A DNA stretch of 64,000 nt. It comes from Perkinsus olseni (Eukaryota; Perkinsozoa; Perkinsida; Perkinsidae). A program made the position numbers and the translations under genes. Positions 49,053 through 61,341 of this stretch are shown here, one piece after another; the first letter of the stretch is position 1; each line of letters opens with the position of its first letter. The notes under the pieces were generated by a model that did not search any database, was not told the origin of the DNA, and saw nothing but the letters and a program-made list of their open reading frames with translations. The DNA lies in contig JABANP010000020.1 of NCBI GenBank assembly GCA_013115135.1, forward strand, positions 1 through 64,000, given 5' to 3'.

Positions 49053-51123
49053 ATGCTGACTACAACAGATCACACTCGACACTACGACCATCAAAACCCT
49101 CGACGAATATTTAATTTTGTTTTGATATACTCCACTGTCATCGTAGATTTCATGGGGTACGTGGCCGCCGGGGATCATCACCATCGACAGTCGATCGGCA
49201 GGAACTCCCTCATTGCCACTCAGATACACTCTTTTAGCACCCCTAGGGTACTACTTCATACTTTATTTCAACGTTACTATGGGAATAGGGACGGCTAACT
49301 CACTTCTTATGTCATCGTATGTGCCTAACCACCACCATCACCAGCCCCTCCACTACTACTCCTTAGATACGGATCGGGTTTATTTATCTCATCGCTGATA
49401 CTTGGTTCAATGTCTGATACCTACGGTAGAGCCCGAGTCATTCTATGGGCCCTAAGTGGTACTGCCGCTGCATACTTTGGACAGGTGATGACGGGACGAG
49501 GTATCTCCAAATAATGGCGTCACTGATACTCATCGTACCTCAGGCCGTTGCATGGTCATTCCCTGTCCTGGTATCCTTCCGCTTCATTGGTGGTCTATTC
49601 AGCGGTACTAGGCCTGTCCTTCTAGCGTATCTAGCTGATACAGTAAGGTGGCGGGGCTGGCGGCCGCGGCGGTAAGACCACTACAGCAATGCTCCTCGAC
49701 AGGTTACCCCAACAGCAATGCCATTCTATTCCTCACTCATTGGACTATGCGTAGCGGCTAGTCAGTGCTTGGCGAGTGGTGCTGGAGGAGTAGGTCTCAC
49801 GATACTCATCATCGTCATCGCCCTGCCCTTCAGGCTCTGGCTACCATCAGCCTTCAGACCCCTCTCTGGGTCTCGTGCACTGTGACTGCCCTCACTGCTA
49901 TTCTCGTAGGCCTATGGCTTCAAGTAAGCGTGCCGTATCGCTTCGTTATCTTACTACCTCACGCGGTCGTAGGAGCCTATACCCGATGCATCGTCATCAT
50001 CATCGCCCTCAGTGGTGGGCCTGCGCCAGCTCAATCGAACCTATGAATCTGGTGAAACTCTCGACGACGACGGCTGCCGAGTTCCGACTTCAGCAGCAGC
50101 GCCACCACAGACAGCGGGGTTGCAGGGTGACCGCAATATCACTGTGGGTGTGGAGAGAAGGAGGAGAAGGAGGACAGGTCATCGAAAGACGATGGATGAC
50201 TACATGAAGTCCTATGAGTGGTGCAGTGTATTCGTCTGTAGTATCGTCCTTGGTGCTACCATACAGTTCAACTTCTCCTCATGGATAACATTACTACCGC
50301 TGCTGTGTGGCGTTACCTGGAACCTTACATCGGATATCACTGGCTACATCCTTGCTTCCCAAGGGATAGTCACCATCGTGTCAAATCTTCTAATCTTTAT
50401 CCCGATAACAAGGTAATCAGCAGCATTCACTACTCTACCCTTTCCACATCAATCAGGTGCCTGAATATAGCAACAGTCGCCTCTCTCGGTGGACTCTGCC
50501 ATAGCTTAATCCTGGGTGTGGCTTATCTACAGCATCATATTGGCCCGACTATCGCCCTGGGTTACTGCATAACCTTAGGTCTAATCATCTCCTGCTGCTC
50601 CTGCTGCCCTGCTTCTCAGGGCAGGTCACTACTTAATCTAGGTCTCAGGTAACACACTAACCCTCGCTGCCCTACCGGTGGTATCTAAGATAATAGCACC
50701 TATGCATAAGCGAGGTGAATAATGCTCATGGAAGGTGATCAGTGCTCCTCACCTTCAGGATTCGTAAATGCAGTGGTAATGAGTACCCAGAACCTGAGTA
50801 TGGTTATTGGTCCATTGCTAGGGGGCTACATGCTTGACATGGATCCATCCCATAAACTGCCTTACATAGTAAGTTGGAGGGTAAGATGACTAGCAGCTCT
50901 AGTCCATCCTAGGCATGATGGAGACAGGCTGGATACCCTTGCCGACTGTACTTGAGTATGCTGCCCAGTATATCGCCCTTGTCAGGTCATGTGTGGGAAC
51001 GGTCTACTTGGTCTGCTGGCTGGCATCTTCATTCGTACCAACATAGACAAGGTGGAGGCATCTCTGAAGCGTCTTGATGGATCTGAATCACCAAGAGCCC
51101 TTCGAGCCAGTGCCGTTCCATGA
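49053..51123 (+). CDS. major facilitator superfamily transporter
   Basis: The ATG at 49053 leads into RRIFNFVLIYSTVIVDFMG, the first helix. The next exons give YYFILYFNVTMGIGTANSLL, then GLFISSLILGSMSDTYGRAR and VILWALSGTAAAYFGQ, which hold the MFS motif A (GxxxDxxGRxR). Then come ILIVPQAVAWSFPVLVSFRF with IGGLFSGTRPVLLAYLADT, and GVGLTILIIVIALPFRLWLP. A charged central loop (DDYMKSYEWCSVFVCS before LPLLCGVTWNLTSDITGY) precedes VVMSTQNLSMVIGPLLGGYM and GNGLLGLLAGIFIRTNIDKV. The gene stops at 51121-51123. It resembles DHA1/MFSD14-like proteins; the substrate is unknown. A 69-codon plus frame starts at 51120, overlapping the stop (ATGATGA), and is probably chance. Confidence 0.8.
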
Positions 51124-51679
51124 TGATGAGCGAGGAAGAACCCGCCAAGCCGGTCCCCAAATTACAGTTTTTAGTTTCCCTGCATAATGATAGATCTTTC
51201 GATGCTTTACGGTTATGTTGCGCGGTGAGAACGCCAACAACCGTAGTCGTTACCGCAATTTTGCGCCTATCTACGACTGAACTTCAATTGGCGACTGTAA
51301 CTTCTTCGAGGAATGTCGATTATTCGTGAGTTCGTGAAAGTACGGTATGCATATGTAGGTATCGTGATGACTACGTATCATTTTCGTATTGGTGCTAGTG
51401 ACACAGGCCGATCAGAATCTCCAGTCCGAGGGCCTCACACGCCGGTCACATAACTTGTCACACATCGAGCGGTCCTATGCGTGCGGCTCATCGAGAACTG
51501 TGCTCTCCGGTGTCGAATAATACCGAGTGGTGGTCATTACTGTACCCTTGGAATACCATGCTAGACGTTGTTACAGTGACACCCTTTACTCTCAACGTGG
51601 GACCTGGGAGCTGTGACTGTGTGTTCGAAACACGGCTTTTCTACACGGCAGCCTGTTCCATTGTCTACCTAGTTCATCA
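51124..51679. other. spacer between the MFS and C2CD3-like genes
   Basis: About 550 bp with short frames only (51120-51329 and 51477-51764 on plus). No conserved signature was seen. Confidence 0.4.
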
Positions 51680-54600
51680 ATGTCTGCCTCTGCTGCTGTT
51701 GCTGCCAATGTCTCTGATCAATCCTCTTCATCCACCTGTGAGTTATCATTACCACCAAGTGTAACGGGCCCTGTTTATGGTATTCTATCCTTGGACATAC
51801 ACGAGATAAAACAAGAGCCTCCACAACAAGGGGACAAGGGGGAGGAGACGGAGAAGAGGGATCCATCGCTTGCCGATGATGACACTACCTCTCAGAAGTT
51901 CCGAGTGATTTGGTGGGGTGACTCAAGTTCTAAGAAAGCCAGCGGCAGCAGCACTAAGACTACTCAGCAGCCATTATTGACGTGAGGACAATCCTATGCT
52001 TCTCTTGTTACAATCGTCATCGTCTTGACCAAGAAGTTTAGCACCGAAGTCGTCATCGTGGTGATCATTGTCGCTATCAGGCCTGCTAATATTGCAACAC
52101 CATTCGATAAGTCAAGTGTATCCTATACCATTCGGTGCACTCCACCAAAATTCCTCAAGTATCTAAATGGTGAGTTCATGTTTATTCAAATCTGTCCTTC
52201 GCCTTACACCTGCCATCATCTCCAGATGCTAGATCTGTATCACTGCGAAGGGTCATTGTCTCATCTCCCGAGCTCCCATTGCCAGAGCAAACCTGCAAAC
52301 TGCCACTGCAGCCGGCTGTGGCGGAGGCAAGAGCTGGAGGCACCATGGCGGTGCGACTTGAGGGGTGATCTCCTGGGGTCACTCAGTGCTGTTACAGCTA
52401 CTCTCCTGCTCTCTCCGTCTCCACTGTGCCTTCTCGGTCTTGCAGGAAATACCCCTGAGCATCTCTACGGCCTTATTTCGCTGACCTCTATTTCGATCGT
52501 ATAGCTTGACCGACCAGTGTCTGTATAGGTGCTTTCCCCTTCACACCGCTCACAGAGAGGCTCAGACCAGTCACCGGAAGCTTCGAGTGAAGCTATGCGT
52601 GTTGTGGAAGACCAATGCCCCCCACCAATTCCCTGTGGTCCGTCAGCCACCCTCCCGGCCGTTGCCCACTAGTATGGCAAATAAGTGAGACTAATGCTGT
52701 TCTTTCGATTGCTCGCCGTGGCCTCTATTGAACACCCGTAGTAGTAGCAGGCTTCCCGATTCAGAGGGGCAACATCTAGAACTATCTCTTCGCCATCACA
52801 TACCAGTGGAGGGACATCAGCCGCCACCCCATCATACGGCAACTTCATCGAGGCTAACTATGGTGTAATGGTGGGAGCCAATAGTCCTCATGGGCATTAG
52901 ATCCTAGTCAGGACCACCACCCAGGCCCTCACCAGCCTTCTTCGTCAAGGCAGCTTCCCAATACCACCGCTCGACCGACTTACCGACCACCACCGCCTGT
53001 GATGGAGCTTCCCGCGCCCTCGCCGACCTACATTCTTGGGCCAACGCCGCCCTACTCAAGATTCATTCCCACAGCAGATGGACCGACTCCGTCTACTAAT
53101 AGTGGACCCTATGATGGGTCGATGCTCTTTCGACAGAGTAAGGCACCGTCTTGCTTTTTACCAATACCACTCCTTTCCAGATTCAGGAACGAGTCTTCCA
53201 GACCCATCACAGATAGGGCCGCCCCAGACCTCCCCCCTGGAAGCGCCCCAGGTTACGCTCCCCACCCCAGAAGCGGCACCACCACGCATGAGGAGCAACG
53301 AGGAACCGGACGCTTGCGCGTCTACGGCACTGCAACTGGCTGCTGTCTACTCGGAGCCTTTCGGTTTTCTACCATCTTCTGGAACTCGCCCGTCTGATCG
53401 TCATTGGGCGGAACTCCTCGCAGCCGACCCTATGTTCGAGAAACAAGCCCCTATGGATGAAGGTTATGCTACTTCGGCCGAGGAGTTGGAGGGGCGCGTG
53501 AGGAGTAGAGGTCACCATCGGAAACAGCAGCAGCAGTCACAGCAGAGGCGAGATGAGCAGCAGCACCCTATCAGCAGCGGCTCTAAGGTTGGCTTAGTTC
53601 TACTGCAGTGTCGCAATTCTGCTCATCTGCCAGCGTCTGAAAGGGCAAGTTACACCAAGATCGGAGAGCCGCCCACGACGGCAGCGGAAGAGATCAGTCG
53701 ATAAGTCAGCGAAGAAGAGTTCAGCAGCAGCCCCACGCAAAGCCCCGATACTTCCCACCATCCCTGATGATATCTGGGTTTACATGGCAGTGCGATCTCT
53801 GACTCCAGCGGATGGAGGGCCTCCACTTCCTGAGGATTTGATCGTACGACTGAAAGGCGCTACCACGGCCACTCAGGTACGATGCTCTTTCTCTTATAGC
53901 TACTTGATGTGCCATTCAGGAGTTGCATGAACCAAAGGATGGTTATGGATATTATGGAGATGAAGAGCTTTGTGACCTTGCTATGATCAGCAACTCTCTA
54001 GTAGTGATGGACAAGTCGTCGGATAATGGTGGTGGTAATGCGCAGCCTAGAGTACAGGCGGCAGTGGAGCTCTGGCAGGGGGAATATCAGCTGTAGGCGT
54101 GTATTAGCTGCTGCACCTACCATTGAGTTGCAGTTGAATGATGTCCAGGTATGGTGTTGGACGTGTAGCCTTGGACCTCGCCCCCCGTGACTTGGCAGCA
54201 TTGTCCCATAATGCTCTGGTTCGTATGGAGGCATTGGTAGACTGCGTGTCGGGATGGAGCGGAGCTGTAAGGAGTCGATCCCTCCTCCACCAGTCTCTGT
54301 AACGGCTGGGCTTCCTCAGATACTAGCGACCTGTCAGCTACTCGTGGATATATCAACGCAAAGGCGCCCTCTTGAAGATTCTCTCAACGCCCGGTGGCAG
54401 CAGAAACAACAACAACGGGTGACGAATCCACATCGGGAGCTTCCCGTGCGGCGGCGCCCCGACGTGGCTGTCCGATCCGGTTCTCCGGTTGGCCGCTCAC
54501 CAAACAGAGCCGATCGGCCCGGACGTCATTCCCTACAAAACTTAGTTTCTCGACAGACCCTGGATTCGTTCACGCCGGTGAGTCCGCATCAGTGGGACTA

Positions 54601-57600
54601 GCTATGGAATGAGATTCAATCCGGTTCGTCACGCGTGTACCCTCGAGTGACGATCGAAACTGCCTCTCCCATTATCCTTATGCCGCTCCCCGAATGCCAG
54701 GACCACTACCCAGCAACCGTCGAGCCGGGTGTGATGGGTGATCACGAGGGCGATGGCGAGGACTTTGCAGAGGAGAGTGCTCCACTCTCTAGGACAGTAA
54801 GCTAGCCATCCTGGCCAGGGTCTTTGCCTCCCCTCAGTACTGTGACTATCAGGCACGACTGCCGGACGAGTCGGCTGCATTTGACACCGCGGAAGTTGCC
54901 GATGATGTCGAGTCCGATCGTGTAGCACATGCGGGTGATATATTCATCGCGGACAAGGGCCTAGATGTTATACTGGGACGCGCTCAGATACACAAACTCT
55001 ATCGCGTGCCTTGACCCTCATGGACGAGAAAGTGAAGTACCTCACCGAGGGAAATCAAACCACAGGGCTCGCTGGTGGAGCAACGAGAGTGGGGGTATTC
55101 CTCGTCCATCGGTGTGTCCATGGCAGGCATTCAGGCATCTGCAGTATCTGATGCTTCGCCGCGGCAGGAAGCGGCGATATCGCCCACACATTGTGCATCC
55201 AAGAGTACGCCAGAGGATATCGGCTCAAATGTCGGTGTGTGTGAGGGAAGCTCTAGTGGGGCTACTCACTAACAACACAGTCTGGCAGTAGCCTATGCTT
55301 CTACTGCCATCAGGGACATCCAGGCGATAAGGAGGCCGCGCATGGTGATGACGGAGCGAAGGGGGACTTCGAAGAGGAGGAAGAGCCTCCTGCTCCTGAG
55401 TCCACTCTAGAACAAGGAGAAGCCTGTCAACACGATTGCTTTTCAAGTGACGCCCCTGCGGTAAGGCCATGGGGACATCGTTACTTGGCGGAGCCGCATG
55501 TCTCTTGCTGGTGGCATCCTCTGGGTCCTATCTCGGCTAGTGTCCTCCGCTACATCCACAGGACGCATCGGAGAAGGTTGAGCATGATGGAGATAATGAT
55601 GATACATTAAGGAAAACCGAAGTGCCACCAGATGCTGTACGAACGGGTGGGCGCACGCTCATTGCCAGGGAGAGCTCATTAGAAGAATCATCAAAGACGT
55701 CTGGAACTCACTCATCTTCGTCAGGGATATCCAGTTGTCGAGTCGACTATGCTGGGTGATCACGAAGAGGAAGGTCATCACCCAGAGGATATTCAGCCCG
55801 AAAGGGCGGTAAGAAGCCCGCCTTGGCGTGTATCAAGTCCTACTACAGGACGCAAGCACTGTGGCGCCTACTTCCAACGATGCCGAAGTCCCGCTTGATG
55901 TTGACTACGACCACGATCGCGTACCATATGCTGGTGATGTTAGCATTCTCACCACCGGTCGAGGAGTCACGATACAGTTTGCATAGATACACAAACTCTA
56001 CTAAGGGTCCTATCCTTGATGGATGAGAAAGTAAAATACCTCACCGATAGAGATCAACGGACGACGACGACGGCGCCCGTCAATGAAGTAAACGTAGACA
56101 CGTGGTCTCGGCGAACGGGTGGCCAATCATGGAGACTCAGGCTTTAGCAGTTCCCGATGCCTCGATGGAGGCGGCACCAGCCACACCACAAGGGGCACTG
56201 GATGGTGGAGCCCAGCCGGATGCCTCTGGACAAACCGGTTTAGTGATTGAAGCGAACAGTCCAGCGACTCGAGTAATGGTAGTCCCGGAGGAATGGAGCA
56301 TTTGCCCGTATCCCATATTAATCAGCACCATTTGGGGGAGATGGGTGCCTGCGATGAGGGGCCGGAGGAGGACTTGAAAGTGCATGAAGAACTTCATGCG
56401 GTAGAATCTAATGTCACGGACGAACAACCTGCCGAACGCGACAATGATGTTGCTGGTGATGATGAGGACACTCGAGTACGGCGAAGTTGTATCTCCCGGG
56501 ATATGTTGCTCGTACGCTCCCAGGGTGTCTCCGAGAGGTGTCACGGCAATGATGGAGATGGTGAAGATGATAATACGTTGAGGAGGATTGAAGTTCGCTC
56601 GAATGTTCGACCGTTGAACCCCACGTCTCTTGTGTCGTCAGGAACTCACGAGAAGAATCGTTCAATTAGAAGCATCTACCGTGACTCGGCCGGTCCCCAA
56701 TCCGACAGGGCTCACCGGGGATGATGTGGAGCACCCAAAGGTATGTTATGGTGAGCTGTAGCTGGCAGCTGGGGAGGGCGGACTCTGTCAGACGCTCGAG
56801 TTTGATGGGCAAACGCCCGTGGCGAGCCCCTCTCACACGGAGGTACCCTCTGCAGTACCCGACGCTATGCCATCCCACTTCCAGTCCGAAGACGATGGTG
56901 CTGAGGAGCTGAAGGAAGTGGCAGCAGCAGATGAACAGCAGCCTCCTTCAGTAAAGCTTCAACCAACAATTGAGCCACCTAAGGACAGTCGTGAACACCG
57001 TGCCCGTGCGGAGGAAGATAGCCAGGGATTGGTGACCATGGTCACCGAAGGTGATTACACGCAGTATGTTTTTTGTCTCAGGTATTTCCCGAATCATGTC
57101 CGCCGATAAGGATCATGGTGGATGAGGAGATATCGAACCCGAATTCCTCGTTGCAGGAGGTGAGACGGGCAGCGCCGCCTGCTGTTCCAAGGACCGCACC
57201 AACTGCCCTCATTTGCCAGCTCTCACATACACAAGTGCAAACGTCTCGGATTCTACAATCAGTGGATATGCCTGCGGGTGCTGAAGTGGTCAGTGGAGGG
57301 TCGCCAGAGAGTAGCTGGCTGGTGGAGGATGACACACTCGTCATGCGAGACACGTCCATGTCACCAGAGCTCGTATTGGAGCCCGTGGTGAGGAGCCCTC
57401 GGGAGGTTAGGGAGGCGCGAACGACAAAGGCCCCACTGCGTAGTGACCAGGTAGGATGGGGCTTCTGCCCGTAGTTTTGTCGGAGAGGCCACGCAGTGTG
57501 CAGATAACGGCCATTGTAGAACACGCAGTGCCAGTGGTGGACACAGAAGCTGTGATGCAGCTATCGGTAGGTCTGGCAGATCGTAATGATAATGCGAAAT

Positions 57601-58065
57601 GATTCCGGCGACTTAGCGGCTGAACGAGCGCATCGCCCATCTCGAGGTCACTGCCAACGAGGTCGCTGTGAAGTACAAGGAGGCAGAATCCCGCTTACTT
57701 CGGCAAGTAGCGGCATGGCGGATATTGTCGTCCGTCCCACCACTGTTGCCAGGGTTATCCTCCGACCCTCGGCCAACCATCACACTTCCTCCCCTCTGAG
57801 TCTTGGGTTCCTTTCCCGGACCTCCGTCCCCCTGCTTCCTGTCCGGTTCTGGACCGGGATGGCTGCAGTCATCATCAGCTAGCGATTGTTGATATCCAGC
57901 AAGTGATCACTTAGCATTCCTACACGATTGTTCATCCCACCATCGGTGTGCTATTTTCAGGCAGCAAGTCGGCTGGGACCACGGGTCCACCAGTCCGGAG
58001 CAACCTCGGATTCTGGATATGGCGAAGACCCCTTCGCCTACAGCGTGCTGTCCACCCTCCTGTGA
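51680..58065 (+). CDS. C2CD3-like centriolar protein with internal tandem repeats
   Basis: The ATG at 51680 gives MSASAAVAANVSDQSSSSTC then SLPPSVTGPVYGILSLDIHE and FRVIWWGDSSSKK. This matches the N-terminal C2 domain of C2CD3 (LPP-x-V-x-G..., V-R-V-x-W-W-G-E/D). The next exon, RPANIATPFDKSSVSYTIRC with TPPKFLKYLN, also fits. A very long, mostly disordered region follows with later folded pieces such as APILPTIPDDIWVYMAVRSL, VALDLAPRDLAALSHNALVR and YPRVTIETASPIILMPLPE. Two related units (about 54.7-55.7 and 55.7-56.7 kb) encode LTLMDEKVKYLTEGNQ and LSLMDEKVKYLTDRDQ. A coiled-coil exon, LNERIAHLEVTANEVAVKYK, comes before the last exon, ending DPFAYSVLSTLL at 58065. C2CD3 acts at centriole distal ends and cilia. 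Whether all exons are one gene is not proven. Confidence 0.55.
54710..56710 (+). repeat. diverged tandem duplication, unit about 1.0 kb
   Basis: Matching segments include GGGTGATCACGA at about 54736 and 55753, AGATACACAAACTCTA at about 54987 and 55986, GACGAGAAAGTGAAGTACCT versus GATGAGAAAGTAAAATACCT (about 55023 and 56024), and GATGGAGATAATGATGATAC versus GATGGAGATGGTGAAGATGA (about 55588 and 56551). The spacing is constant at about 1000 bp, so one whole unit was duplicated and has since diverged. Confidence 0.8.
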
Positions 58066-58499
58066 GCAGAGGATTGCTATGCGCCGCTGAGGTGAGGTCG
58101 AGGGAGGATACTCCGGTTGATGGCGAGTGTTAGGATCAGCGTAAACATCGTACGAAGACTCCAGCGACTGTCCGGCTCCAACTGAGACGATCTCTCGTCC
58201 GAGATGCTAAGCGTGTTGCAGCGATTCTGCGAGGGAAGGATCGGCCATCTTCCACGGACGATGATGATGATACCGACTAAGACAGCCACCCATGCATGAG
58301 CAGCAATGCGGCCTCGCTGAGGCGTTTCAATATATCTCCATACGAGTAGTGTTGAGCGCGTATCCAAGGCCGTTGCATGCTGGCAGTATGATGTGGGGAT
58401 GTGGATAGGCACTATGGCGTATAGGGGTCGTCAAGGGACTACGCCAGCAGCGATGTTTCCTGCCTCTCTCGGGCAGACCGAGGGACTGGGCGCTCCTTG

Positions 58500-58830
58500 A
58501 CGGTTTTCCTCTAGTACTTACGCATGGTCATGCGTTTCTCTGTGATAAAGGACGAACTCACGCGATACGAGGGATACTGGTCTAGTACCCCCCTCGTAGG
58601 GGCACACTGCACTTTTTTGTCTTCGGTTCTTCGCTGGCCAGAAAGTATTCCGGGGTCGATGGCGATTCGCATTGTGAGAGTTCAAGCCAGTTGCCATACG
58701 AGGCTTCGGCTGCCTAGTGGACATCAGCAAGTATGTCATCAGTGACTCATCCAGAGCAAGTCTAGCACCAATATTTCCTAACCCTCTCGAGGTCACTGTT
58801 GAGTTGGGGACCTCTCGCCATCGTTCCTCG
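58500..58830 (-). pseudogene. degenerate duplicate of the PUS1 3' end
   Basis: The stretch aligns with the PUS1 last exon about 320 bp away. On the minus strand it reads ESPSTPEYFLASEEPKTKKC against PUS1 VNSPGYVFASKEPKAST. Flanking non-coding sequence is also shared (58529-58561 against 58849-58881). The frame is closed soon after by a TAG. Because it lies downstream of the PUS1 stop, it may be a dead copy or an alternative terminal exon. A 7-bp inverted pair, ACGCATG-GT-CATGCGT, sits at 58520-58535. Confidence 0.6.
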
Positions 58831-58935
58831 CTAGTAGCTACGCTCGGGCATGCGTTTTTTCTCCTAATAAATGACAACTCATAAACGCAATACTAGGAGT
58901 ACTACATACTACGTGTCTAACAGAGAAACACTGCA

Positions 58936-60508
58936 CTACGTTGGACAACTTTCTTCCTCCGTTGTCGATGCCTTCGGCTCTTTGCTAGCGAAAACATATC
59001 CTGGGCTGTTGACGAGCGTGAAGGGGTTCACAGCAAGATTCTCATCGATCCACTCTCGAGTCTTCGGTATGACAGTCCTCGAGACTATAGGGTACAACAC
59101 GCGGCGTTTGAAGTCTTCGATTTCTTCCTCCCATATTTTGGGCTCGATGGGCACGGTCTCCACTCCATTGGTTTTGCCAGTATTGTAACCATCGAAATAC
59201 ACTCTGTCGAGGAATAGACCCTCTGCAGGCGCCAGATGGATGTGCCTCCTCTCCTTGGCCGCTAGGCACTCTTCTATCGCACCCACGGGAGCGCTGCCCC
59301 GACACACCTGCTCGGCAGCGTACATGATGATACGATCCACGATGAGTATAATGATCGTACCTCTACAGCGAGACCGATCATTTTCCGTATCTGGTGCAAC
59401 AAGAAGCTCTGTCCAACAAGTTGTATCCGAATTAAGGCGTTGCCTTCTATCTCAGTCGGTCGACAGGTTATCGACAATATGTGGCGTTTAGCCGAAGGAT
59501 CCTCCGCCGGTATCTTGGCGGTGAAGTTGAAGAAATTCTTATTCTTCCCAACGTACTGTGACATGACCTAAGAACTGTCATCACTTACTCCCTTCCAGTT
59601 AGACAGCAGTCTGCCGCACCTCTTCCAACTTAGCTGCATCAGCCTTCCCATCCAAGGCGAACTCAGGCAGCAAGTACTCATACCTCCTCCGTTCACATTG
59701 CTTACGAGCATCGAACTTGTTCGACACTCTTTGAATACCGAATCTAAGATAGCAGTAGAAGGAGGACAATCGTGGACGGGGTCCCTACTTCACTTACACT
59801 TGCATATTCAAGGGCACGAGGTAATCGTTTAGGGCTTTCACATTTGCCTTCTCGTCGAAAGTCCACACATTGCGACCTCCGTCTCCCTCCTGGGTAAGCG
59901 TTTTATCCAATGTAACGGGTAGTGCCAACGCGAGAATGTTCAAGGCAGCGTGAACCTGCCGGCCGATGCACGGCGATACGTAGCATATCTATCACCCCCT
60001 TATCAGTCCGAGCTGCTCTGCTGAACTTCAACTTCTTCCTATCAGCTAAGATATCGGTCGTGCTCAACTCTGTAGCTAACAGCGCCTTATGAAAGATGCC
60101 TTCGACGGTTGCGTGGGTCTGATCAATCAACAATCATAAGCAGGAGTACCAAAGCACGCGGACCTCCTCTCCCTTCTCATTCGTTTGCATTTGCATCCCC
60201 TTCAGTCCCTCGCCACTGTACCCCAAGGCCACGAGATGAGTCTTCAATGGTGGGCCTCGCTGCGTGGGAGACTCCCTAACCCACAGCAGGGTTGATACAC
60301 GTGTTACACATCACAGGACGTACTCCGAGCCTTCATCCGAAGGGCGTGCCCTCTTCCCTTCCCTCTCCTCTTTCTCTTGTGCTTTGGCTCGCTTCTTATC
60401 ACGCCACCGTTTCCTATTCCTCTGTGCCATAGTCATTTTGCTTTTCGGCTGTGCATCAACGTTATCACCGTTCATGCCATGTGAAGCCTCGTCACCCGTC
60501 CCAACCAT
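58936..60508 (-). CDS. PUS1: tRNA pseudouridine synthase PUS1 (TruA family)
   Basis: The enzyme converts uridine to pseudouridine in tRNA and other RNAs. The ATG at 60508 starts a basic leader with MAQRNRKRWRDKKRAKAQEK, a likely nuclear signal. Then come LVALGYSGEGLKGMQ, HKALLATELSTTDILADRKK and KFSRAARTDKGV, with the catalytic Asp of the ARTDKGV motif. Next are NKFDARKQCERRRYEYLLPE and KNKNFFNFTAKIPAEDPSAK. IRIQLVGQSFLLHQIRKMIG is the conserved second half, followed by LAPAEGLFLDRVYFDGYN. It stops at 58936. Several introns are present, and some borders near 59900-60300 were inferred by frame only. It lies convergent with the C2CD3-like gene. Confidence 0.93.
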
Positions 60509-60814
60509 AATGGCAATACAACCCTTACAAGTGCTCAGTGTAACCTTCTCCCGTACTCAAAGCGCAACCAGACGTTACAATAGGAAAAGTTGCACAAATC
60601 GATGTGTGTTCGCTCATTCTTCATCTCATCATCTTCTAGTTTTGCTTCTGCTTGTTGTTGAGTTTATGTCGACGGATGAGAGTTGTTAACCTAGCTGCCA
60701 CCACCCACAGTGTAAGAACGAAGAGGGATATCCAATAGTTACGCTCATGACGCCACCTGTCAACGTTACTACGAGAGTGTCGACGATTACCACCACACGA
60801 TAGCAAACATGATT

Positions 60815-61195
60815 CTACCTCTGCAGCTTGAACTTGTCAGAGAGCTCCACTGAAGGGAAGTCCTCCTGCCTCGAAGCTGCATCCTGCAGCTTCATTATCT
60901 CGGAGAATAGGAAGAAGGCGGACTGAGGGATGATGATGGGAGGCAACGCAGCCCGTGGTAGTAAACTTACTATTCCAGCGAATAAGTTAAGGCAGCCGAA
61001 CTCGATACTCCCTATCTTAACAGTTATACGAGACACACCCTCGGCCAGGCGCTCGAAAAGGGGAGTCCCGATAGGAGTAGCATGCAGAGAATAGCCTGAG
61101 AACAACGCGTACCGGGGAGGGCAGCGAAAATGAAGATTCCGTACCCCTGAAGGCATGAAGATGTACGCGAATGTATTCCACACTGGTGAGCTCAT
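60815..61195 (-). CDS. small hypothetical protein, single exon
   Basis: The ATG at 61195 gives MSSPVWNTFAYIFMPSGVRN then RCPPRYALFSGYSLHATPIG, FGCLNLFAGIVSLLPRAALP and AFFLFSEIMKLQDAASRQED, 126 residues ending at 60815. It has one or two moderately hydrophobic segments, no recognised domain and no intron. It is co-directional with its neighbours, with about 310 bp to PUS1 and 150 bp to the next gene. It could be a small mitochondrial or membrane-associated protein, but nothing proves it. Confidence 0.5.
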   Translation of the reverse strand: MSSPVWNTFAYIFMPSGVRNLHFRCPPRYALFSGYSLHATPIGTPLFERLAEGVSRITVKIGSIEFGCLNLFAGIVSLLPRAALPPIIIPQSAFFLFSEIMKLQDAASRQEDFPSVELSDKFKLQR

Positions 61196-61341
61196 CGAAG
61201 GAGGTAAAAATCAACTGTACAGGATAATGACTTGCGGGATAAGGGGGAACTTAAATCAAGTATCATCCCCATTGTGGAAAAGTCTTGAGCACTCAAATAT
61301 ACAAGTAATAATACAAGTCCGCTGATACCAGCATAGTACGT

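Noticed and set aside
51120..51329. Small ORF overlapping the MFS stop through ATGATGA
   Set aside because: Translation lacks any signature, and coupled overlapping genes are not expected in a nuclear genome.
53036..53704. 222-codon frame as a stand-alone gene
   Set aside because: Composition and position fit a disordered exon of the C2CD3-like gene; no independent start context or domain.
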